Shown here piece by piece: positions 58,523 through 64,000 of a stretch of DNA of 64,000 nucleotides. The stretch spans positions 1 through 64,000 of the forward strand of contig NZ_BDBX01000046.1 in NCBI RefSeq assembly GCF_001613205.1, given 5' to 3'. Position numbers and translations under genes: made by a program. The DNA comes from Nocardia sienata NBRC 100364. GTDB taxonomy: Bacteria; Actinomycetota; Actinomycetes; Mycobacteriales; Mycobacteriaceae. Numbering within the stretch: the stretch's first letter is position 1; every line of letters starts with the position of its first letter. Below the pieces are notes generated by a model. The model was given only the letters and a program-made list of their open reading frames with translations, did no database searches and was not told the origin of the DNA.

Positions 58523-60054
58523 GCGACCGGCATCCCGGGACCGGCGCCGGGCCGATCCGGTGGCCGGGCGGCGAGACTTCCCGGCGCTGGGTGCTCCATA
58601 TCGATATGGATGCCTTCTTCGCCTCCTGCGAACAGCTCACCCGCCCCACCCTGCGCGGCCGCCCGGTGCTGGTCGGCGGGACCGGGGCGCGCGGGGTGGT
58701 GGCCGGGGCGAGTTACGAGGCGCGGGTGTTCGGGGCGCGTTCGGCCATGCCGATGCAGCAGGCGCGGCGGCTGGTCGGGGTGTCGGCGGTGGTGGTCCCG
58801 CCGCGGGGCGCGCTGTACAGCGTGCTGAGCGGGCGCGTCTTCGATACCTTGCGCGCCCGGGTCCCGGTCCTGGAGACCCTGTCGTTCGACGAGGCGTTCG
58901 CCGAGCCCGCCGAATTGGCCGGGGCGAGCGCGGCGGAAGTGGACGAGTTCTGCGCCGGACTGCGGGCGGCGGTGCGCGAACGCACGGGCCTGGTCGCCTC
59001 GGTGGGCGCGGGCAGTGGGAAACAGCTGGCCAAGATCGCCTCCGGCATGGCCAAACCCGATGGGATCCGGGTGATCGCACCGGGAGAGCAGCAGGCCCTG
59101 CTGGCCGCGTTGCCGGTGCGCAAACTCTGGGGCATCGGCCCCGTGGCCGAAGGCCGGTTGCGCACCCTCGGGATCGAAACCGTGGGCGCCTTCGCCGCGC
59201 TGCCGGAGGCCGAGGCGGTATCGATCCTGGGTGGCAGTATCGGCGCGGCGCTGCACCGGCTCGCCCGCGGTGTCGACGACCGTCCGGTCACCGAACGTGC
59301 CGAGGCCAAACAGATCAGCGCCGAGACCACCTATGAGCACGATATCGTCACCCTGGAGCGGTTGCGCCCGGCGATCACCGAGATGGCCGCCGCGGCGCAC
59401 CGCCGGCTCGGCCGCGACGGCCGCGCTGCCCGGACCGTGGTGCTGAAGCTCCGGCGTGCCGATATGAGTATCACCACGCGTTCGACCACCCTGCCCTACG
59501 CGACCGAGGATCTGCCCACCCTGACCGCCGCCGCGCAGCGGGCCGCGATCGATCCGCGGGAGCTGGGCCCGATCCGGTTGGTCGGCGTGGGCTATGCCGG
59601 GCTGTCCACCATCCGGCAGGAATCGCTGTTCCCGGAGCTGGACCGGCTCGGTGGCGAGCCCGCCGAATCGTCCGGCGGAACCGCGGCGGAGCCGGGCGGC
59701 GCGCCGGATTCTCTGACGGCAGTCGAAGAGACCTCTGTGGATCGGGTAAGACATCCGGTGGGACCGGGGAGTTCCGTGGACACGTCGGCCGGCTCGGCTC
59801 CGGCACCCGGTGGTGTCGACGAAAACCCTCACCACTCGCGGGATTCCGGCGTTTCCGCTGGTAGCAGTGCCCTCTGGCGGCCGGGTTCGGATGTGCGGCA
59901 TCCCGAATTCGGATTCGGCTGGGTGCAGGGGGCGGGCCACGGACGGGTGACCGTCAGGTTCGAGACCCGCTCGACAGGACCGGGGATCGCGCGTACTTTC
60001 GCTGCCGACAATACGGAGTTGTGCTCAGCGGATCCGCTCGCCAGCTTGTCCTGA
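58519..60054 (+). CDS. dinX: Y-family DNA polymerase IV (DinX-like) with C-terminal Tudor-like tail
   Basis: A 511-residue translesion polymerase like Rv1537, adjacent to ileS in both genomes. Catalytic text: LHIDMDAFFASCEQLTRPTLRGRPVLVGG, YEARVFGARSAMPMQQARRL, LSFDEAFAEP (metal site) and SVGAGSGKQLAKIASGMAKPDGI. The helix-hairpin-helix segment is LWGIGPVAEGRLRTLGIETVGAFAALP; the little-finger domain starts about residue 265. A Ser/Pro-rich linker leads to a C-terminal about 55-residue module (WRPGSDVRHPEFGFGWVQGAGHGRVTVRFE) that resembles the Tudor-like end of UvrD/PcrA helicases. The GTG start is supported by its overlap with the leader ORF. Confidence 0.92.
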   Translation: MSDRHPGTGAGPIRWPGGETSRRWVLHIDMDAFFASCEQLTRPTLRGRPVLVGGTGARGVVAGASYEARVFGARSAMPMQQARRLVGVSAVVVPPRGALYSVLSGRVFDTLRARVPVLETLSFDEAFAEPAELAGASAAEVDEFCAGLRAAVRERTGLVASVGAGSGKQLAKIASGMAKPDGIRVIAPGEQQALLAALPVRKLWGIGPVAEGRLRTLGIETVGAFAALPEAEAVSILGGSIGAALHRLARGVDDRPVTERAEAKQISAETTYEHDIVTLERLRPAITEMAAAAHRRLGRDGRAARTVVLKLRRADMSITTRSTTLPYATEDLPTLTAAAQRAAIDPRELGPIRLVGVGYAGLSTIRQESLFPELDRLGGEPAESSGGTAAEPGGAPDSLTAVEETSVDRVRHPVGPGSSVDTSAGSAPAPGGVDENPHHSRDSGVSAGSSALWRPGSDVRHPEFGFGWVQGAGHGRVTVRFETRSTGPGIARTFAADNTELCSADPLASLS

Positions 60055-60150
60055 GGGCCCGCCGGGTAGGTTGGTCCGGGCAGCGTCGCCGGTTCCGGTG
60101 GCTCTGCCGTAGTGCACGACACCGAACCCTCGAACGCAAAGGACGAGCAG

Positions 60151-60657
60151 TTGAAGCTTCGCAAGACCGGACGTATCGCGATCGCCGGCGTGGCCGCCGT
60201 GGCCGCGCTGACCCTGACGGCGTGTGGTAGCGATGATTCCGACTCGGACACCAAGGCCGCGAGCACCACGTCCGCGTCGGCGGCCGCCTCGGAAGAGGCG
60301 TCCGATCTGCCGCCGGTGCCCACCGTGGCCGACCTGAACGCTCAACTCCAGCGCGCCCTCGACCCGGCCGTACCCAACGAGGAGAAGCTGGACATGATGC
60401 AGGGCGCCGAGGCGGATCCGGAACTGCCGGGCAAATTGGCCCAGTTCTACACGGATTCCGGTGCCACCATCGAGGTCACCGAGGTCAACGATTTCGCCGA
60501 CACCATCAACGCCAAGGCCAACTTCAAACTGGGCGACACCCAGAACGTGGTCGACGTCCCGTTCGTCGCCGAGGACGGTGTGTGGAAGGTCGAGAAGACC
60601 TGGACCTGCAATATGCTCGCCCAGGCCCAGGTACAGTCCCCGGCCTGCGCGGCCTGA
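60151..60657 (+). CDS. Lipoprotein, MTB12-like
   Basis: A 168-residue lipoprotein. The signal LKLRKTGRIAIAGVAAVAALTLTACGSDD has lipobox LTAC (Cys about residue 25). A Ser/Ala/Asp linker is followed by a domain of about 110 residues (VPTVADLNAQLQRALDPAVPNEEKLDMMQGAEADPELPGKLAQFY) typical of the low-molecular-weight antigen MTB12 / secreted DUF family of mycobacteria. Function unknown. The TTG start has AAAGGACGAG 3-10 nt upstream and gives a compact lipoprotein signal; a GTG at 60112 in frame would add 13 hydrophilic residues. A terminator follows. Confidence 0.8.
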   Translation: MKLRKTGRIAIAGVAAVAALTLTACGSDDSDSDTKAASTTSASAAASEEASDLPPVPTVADLNAQLQRALDPAVPNEEKLDMMQGAEADPELPGKLAQFYTDSGATIEVTEVNDFADTINAKANFKLGDTQNVVDVPFVAEDGVWKVEKTWTCNMLAQAQVQSPACAA

Positions 60658-60672
60658 TCCCGCAGTGTGCAA

Positions 60673-60706
60673 ACCGGCCGGTTCCGCGATGAGCGGACCG
60701 GCCGGT
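60673..60706 (+). terminator. Hairpin terminator after lipoprotein gene
   Basis: A stem of 14 bp with one bulged T (60673-60687 with 60693-60706) and a 5-nt loop, followed by CTCGTTCT. It lies 15 nt after the lipoprotein stop. Confidence 0.75.
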
Positions 60707-60781
60707 CTCGTTCTATGACTTCGATGGGATCGGTGAGCGCAGCCGCAGCGGTGCGCGCGCATCCGGCTAGGATTGCGCCCC

Positions 60782-63700
60782 GTGGCTGACACGATGGTGG
60801 TGGCGGCGCCCGAGCCGACAGATATCTCCGACGGTCCGCGGTCCCGATCGAGGGGTGGCTGGGCGCGGCCGGTCGCGCTGGTGTCGGCGCTCATCGGAGC
60901 ACTGCTGGCGATCGCGGTACCGCTGTTGCCGGTCCGGGTCGACACCGCCACAGTGTCCTGGCCGCAGGACGATTCCGCTGCCTCGATCGATGCCCCGCTG
61001 GTCGCGTACGCGCCGTTGGAGTACACGGCCACGGTGCCGTGCGCGGCGATCGGGCAACTCGGGCCCGGCGGCGGCGTGCTGACCGCCACCGCGCCCTACG
61101 GCGCACCTGATCTGGAGCGCTACGGCTTCCTGGCCCGGGTCCGGCCCGCGACCCCGGAGGCCGGGGCACAGCTCGACGTCGTCCTGCGCAACCAATCGCT
61201 GTTCAGCGTCCCGGTCGCGGAACTCCCCCCGAACTGCGAACTCGACGTCCACGCCGGGATGACCGAATCCGTCGCCTCGCTCACCGGCTCGGAGCCGGTA
61301 GTGCTGAGCGGTGATTTCCGTCCCCAGTTGGTCGGTGTGTTCAGCGATCTGACCGATCCCGCGGGCACCCGCGTCACCGCCGAGGTCGACAGCCGGTTCA
61401 CCTCCAGCCCGACTCCGCTGAAGCAGGCCGCGATCTGGGTGGCCGTCGCCGCGACCCTGATCTCGCTGTTCGCGCTGCACCGGCTGGACAGCCTCGACGG
61501 GCGCCGCGCCCGCCGGTTCCTGCCGGCCCGGTGGTGGACCTTCCGTCCGGTCGATGTGGTGGTGCTGGGCACGCTGGTGCTCTGGCATTTCATCGGCGCC
61601 ACCACTTCCGACGACGGCTACCAGTTCGGCATGGGCCGCACCTCGCAGGCCGCCGGTTATATGGCGAACTACTTCCGCTACTTCGGGGTCCCGGAGAACC
61701 CGGTCGGCACCCCGTATTACGACCTCATCGGCCTGATGGCCGACCTCACCACCGCCAGCCCCTGGGTGCGGCTGCCCGGTCTGCTGGCCGGCATCCTGGC
61801 CTGGCTGGTGATCAGTCGAGAGGTGGTGCCCCGGTTCGGGGCCGCGCTGCATCGCACCAAGTTCGTCCCGTGGACCGGCGCGCTGGTGTTCCTGGCCGTC
61901 TGGCTGCCCTACAACAACGGGCTGCGGCCCGAGCCCATCGTCGCGCTCGGGGTGCTGCTCACCTGGTGCTCGGTCGAGCGCGGTATCGCCACCCGCCGCC
62001 TGCTGCCGTTCGCGGTGGCCATCCTGATCGCCGCCTTCAGCTGCACCGCCGGCCCGCACGGCATCATCTGCCTGGCCGCGCTGCTGGCCGGGCTGCGGCC
62101 GTTGATCAAGATTTTCGCCGCCCGCGCGCCGCGGATCGGATGGCTCGCGCAAGTGCTGCCGCTGGCCGCCGCGGGTGTCCTCGTGCTGGTGGTTGCCTTC
62201 GCCGACCAGCCGATCAGCGCCATGATGGAGATGCGCCGGGTGCACGAACTGGCCGGCCCGCATGTGCTCTGGTTCGACGAGTACCTGCGCTACCAGTACC
62301 TGTTCATGGGTACGGTCGACGGCTCGGTGGCCCGCCGCTTCGGGATCTTCGTGATGATCGCCGGATTGGCGGTATGCCTGCTCACCCTGCTACGCAAGGG
62401 CGGCCGGATCCCCACCGCCGCGGTGGGGCCCTCGCGGCGCATCCTCGGCGTCACCGTCGGCGCCATGGCGCTGATGATGACCACCCCGACCAAATGGACC
62501 CACCACCTCGGTGTCTTCGCCGGGCTGGCCGGCGCGGTGGCGGTGTTGACGGCCGTCGCGATCGGGCCGCGGGTCATGCGCGCGCCGCGCAACCGGGCAC
62601 TGTTCGCCGCCGCGGTGTCGTTCCTGCTGGCTCTCGTATTCGCCGGCCCCAACGGCTGGTGGTACGTCTCCTCCTACAGCGTCCCGTGGTGGGACAAACA
62701 GCCCTCGGTAGCCGGTATCGCCTTCAACAAGGTCTTCCTGCTGGGCGCGGTGGCGCTGCTGGCGTTGGCGGCGTGGTGGCATGTGCGGGCACCCGACGAC
62801 GGGCAGCACCGGATCTCGCGCTGGGGCTGGCGGTTCGCCAAGGTGCCGGCCCTGACCGTGGCCGCCGCGTTCATGGTGCTGTTCGAGGTGGCATCGTTCG
62901 CGAAGGGCGCCGTCTCCCAGTACCCGGCGTTCTCGCTGGCGAGTTCCAATCTGAGCGCTCTCGCCGGGAATACCTGCGGCCTGGCCCCGCACGTGCTGGT
63001 GGAGACCGACCCCAACCGCGGCATGCTCCCCCCGCTCTCCGGTGATCCCGCCGCGGCCCTGGCCGGTACCGGAACGGGCTTCAGCCCCACCGGAGTGGCG
63101 GCGGATCTGAGTGCCGACGCCGAGGAAGGCGCCGACGCCGCCATCGCCGATTCGGTGGGCGAGGCGACCGCGGGCACCGGTGTCGCCACCGAAACCGACA
63201 GTCCCGCATTGCCCTTCGGACTGGCCCCGGGAACCCCGGTGCTGGGCAGCGATCACGCCGACGGCCCGGCCCAACTCACCTCCGGCTGGTACCGGCTGCC
63301 ACCGGTCGCCGACCGCGCGGATATTCTCGCGCTCAGCGCCGCCGGCCGTATCTGGTCGCAGGACGCCGACGGTGTGGTGACGCACGGGCAGTCCCTGGAA
63401 CTGGAATTCGGCTCCACCACCGCACCGGGCGGTTCGGCCGCCGACCCGGTCCCGCTGCGCCGGGTCAACCCGATCGATATCGGCCCGGCGCCGTCGTGGC
63501 GCAATCTGCGGGTTCCGCTGGCGCCCTACGCCGATGCCGACACAGTGCGCATCGTGGCCGCCGACCGGGACCGTGATCCACGCCAGTGGCTGGCCTTCAC
63601 TCCACCGCGCATCCCGCAGACCCAGGACCTGAACACGGTCGTCGGATCCGACGATCCGGTGCTCCTGGACTGGGCGGTGGGCCTGCAGTTCCCGTGCCAG

Positions 63701-64000
63701 CGACCCTTCGACCACCGCGTCGGGATCGCCGAGGTGCCGAAATACCGCATCCTGCCGGACCGGATCGGCGCGCACGACACCAATCTGTGGCAGAACCACG
63801 ACGGTGGCGGCCCGCTGGGCTGGACCGGCCTGCTGCTGCACGCCCGCACCCTGCCGACCTATCTCGATCAGGACTGGGACCGTGATTGGGGACAGCTGCA
63901 GCAGTTCCTCCCCATCGATCCCGACGTGGTCCCGGCCCGTCCGCGCACGGCGCAGGAGGACCACTCCGGGACCTGGACGCCCGGCCCGATCAACGTCGCC
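60782..64000 (+). CDS. Emb-type arabinosyltransferase (3' end cut by window)
   Basis: An open frame of at least 1073 residues, close to full family length; it reaches the window edge without a stop, probably a few residues short. Emb proteins are GT-C arabinosyltransferases that use decaprenyl-phosphoryl-arabinose to build arabinogalactan or lipoarabinomannan on the outer membrane face and are the ethambutol targets. The GT-C acidic pair is D277-D278 in TTSDDGYQFGMGR. Other landmarks: LPYNNGLRPEPIVALG, TPTKWTHHLGVFAGL, the PNGWWYVSSYSVPWWDK loop, and a large C-terminal carbohydrate-binding domain after about residue 720 (SGWYRLPPV, ILPDRIGAHDTNLWQN). It cannot be assigned to EmbA, B or C. The GTG follows TAGGAT (60768-60773) by 8 nt. 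Confidence 0.92.
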   Translation, partial: MADTMVVAAPEPTDISDGPRSRSRGGWARPVALVSALIGALLAIAVPLLPVRVDTATVSWPQDDSAASIDAPLVAYAPLEYTATVPCAAIGQLGPGGGVLTATAPYGAPDLERYGFLARVRPATPEAGAQLDVVLRNQSLFSVPVAELPPNCELDVHAGMTESVASLTGSEPVVLSGDFRPQLVGVFSDLTDPAGTRVTAEVDSRFTSSPTPLKQAAIWVAVAATLISLFALHRLDSLDGRRARRFLPARWWTFRPVDVVVLGTLVLWHFIGATTSDDGYQFGMGRTSQAAGYMANYFRYFGVPENPVGTPYYDLIGLMADLTTASPWVRLPGLLAGILAWLVISREVVPRFGAALHRTKFVPWTGALVFLAVWLPYNNGLRPEPIVALGVLLTWCSVERGIATRRLLPFAVAILIAAFSCTAGPHGIICLAALLAGLRPLIKIFAARAPRIGWLAQVLPLAAAGVLVLVVAFADQPISAMMEMRRVHELAGPHVLWFDEYLRYQYLFMGTVDGSVARRFGIFVMIAGLAVCLLTLLRKGGRIPTAAVGPSRRILGVTVGAMALMMTTPTKWTHHLGVFAGLAGAVAVLTAVAIGPRVMRAPRNRALFAAAVSFLLALVFAGPNGWWYVSSYSVPWWDKQPSVAGIAFNKVFLLGAVALLALAAWWHVRAPDDGQHRISRWGWRFAKVPALTVAAAFMVLFEVASFAKGAVSQYPAFSLASSNLSALAGNTCGLAPHVLVETDPNRGMLPPLSGDPAAALAGTGTGFSPTGVAADLSADAEEGADAAIADSVGEATAGTGVATETDSPALPFGLAPGTPVLGSDHADGPAQLTSGWYRLPPVADRADILALSAAGRIWSQDADGVVTHGQSLELEFGSTTAPGGSAADPVPLRRVNPIDIGPAPSWRNLRVPLAPYADADTVRIVAADRDRDPRQWLAFTPPRIPQTQDLNTVVGSDDPVLLDWAVGLQFPCQRPFDHRVGIAEVPKYRILPDRIGAHDTNLWQNHDGGGPLGWTGLLLHARTLPTYLDQDWDRDWGQLQQFLPIDPDVVPARPRTAQEDHSGTWTPGPINVA

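Noticed and set aside
62390..63964. Long open frames antisense and alternative to the emb gene
   Set aside because: The true frame from 60782 encodes a continuous Emb protein to the window edge; the others are shadows.
1..64000. tRNA, rRNA, prophage or insertion-sequence features
   Set aside because: I saw no cloverleaf, rRNA text, transposase or integrase coding sequence on either strand; a covariance-model scan would be decisive.

Overview
The window is a high-GC actinobacterial chromosome segment. Gene content and order point to a mycolic-acid-producing member of the Mycobacteriales, most likely Nocardia or a close relative (inference). The evidence is a block syntenic with Mycobacterium tuberculosis Rv2144c-Rv2196 (pimB', ripC, trpD, ctaE-qcrCAB, aroG, pknL, mptA, idsA2, lppM, then the mraZ-to-wag31 division/cell-wall cluster), joined to a segment resembling Rv1536-Rv1537 (ileS, dinX) and an Emb-type arabinosyltransferase.

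Layout. 1-401: gene-free, with a large palindromic element. 0.4-3.4 kb (minus): PimB' mannosyltransferase and two secreted NlpC/P60 peptidoglycan hydrolases that share a promoter-like box. 4-7.2 kb: an exonuclease/GIY-YIG fusion, an AsnC-type ligand-binding protein and trpD. 7.4-11.9 kb: ctaE-qcrC-qcrA-qcrB, the core of the bcc-aa3 respiratory supercomplex. 11.9-16.4 kb: RNase AS, DAHP synthase, PknL with four PASTA domains, and an Rv2175c-like DNA-binding protein. 16.4-28.7 kb: a carotenoid region woven into the lipoglycan block. idsA2/crtE, crtI, mptA and crtB form one minus-strand run. GNAT, crtO, cruF, lppM and a family 2 glycosyltransferase form a second, tightly overlapping run, with metF between them. 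The enzyme set fits a keto, tertiary-hydroxylated, glycosylated monocyclic carotenoid of the 4-keto-phleixanthophyll type, although no cyclase is in view. 28.8-29.9 kb: HEPN and DUF3040 proteins.

30.2-47.4 kb is the dcw cluster: mraZ, rsmH, a coupled small ORF, ftsL, ftsI, murE, murF, mraY, murD, ftsW, murG, murC, ftsQ, ftsZ. Eight junctions overlap by exactly 4 bp. The mraZ promoter carries three GTGG(G/A)G boxes at 10-bp spacing, and a second, opposite-strand array lies about 200 bp upstream. 47.5-51.9 kb: pgeF, yggS, sepF, yggT, wag31 and a small membrane protein. sepF is preceded by an 81-bp, three-copy tandem repeat that encodes a coupled leader peptide. 52.0-60 kb: a T-box-regulated ileS, a membrane-anchored protein of unknown function, a third NlpC/P60 protein with a perfect CRP-type site upstream, galU, and dinX. 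60.1-64 kb: a lipoprotein and an Emb arabinosyltransferase cut by the window edge.

Together the genes make and remodel the envelope: lipid II synthesis and septation (dcw, sepF, wag31), peptidoglycan hydrolysis (three NlpC/P60), mannan/arabinan assembly (pimB', mptA, emb, lppM, galU) and membrane pigments, alongside respiration and aromatic biosynthesis. Many genes start 6-8 nt after a TAnnnT hexamer with no Shine-Dalgarno, consistent with leaderless mRNAs. Several short ORFs end in an ATGA/GTGA overlap with the next gene. No tRNA, rRNA, CRISPR, prophage or insertion sequence was seen.
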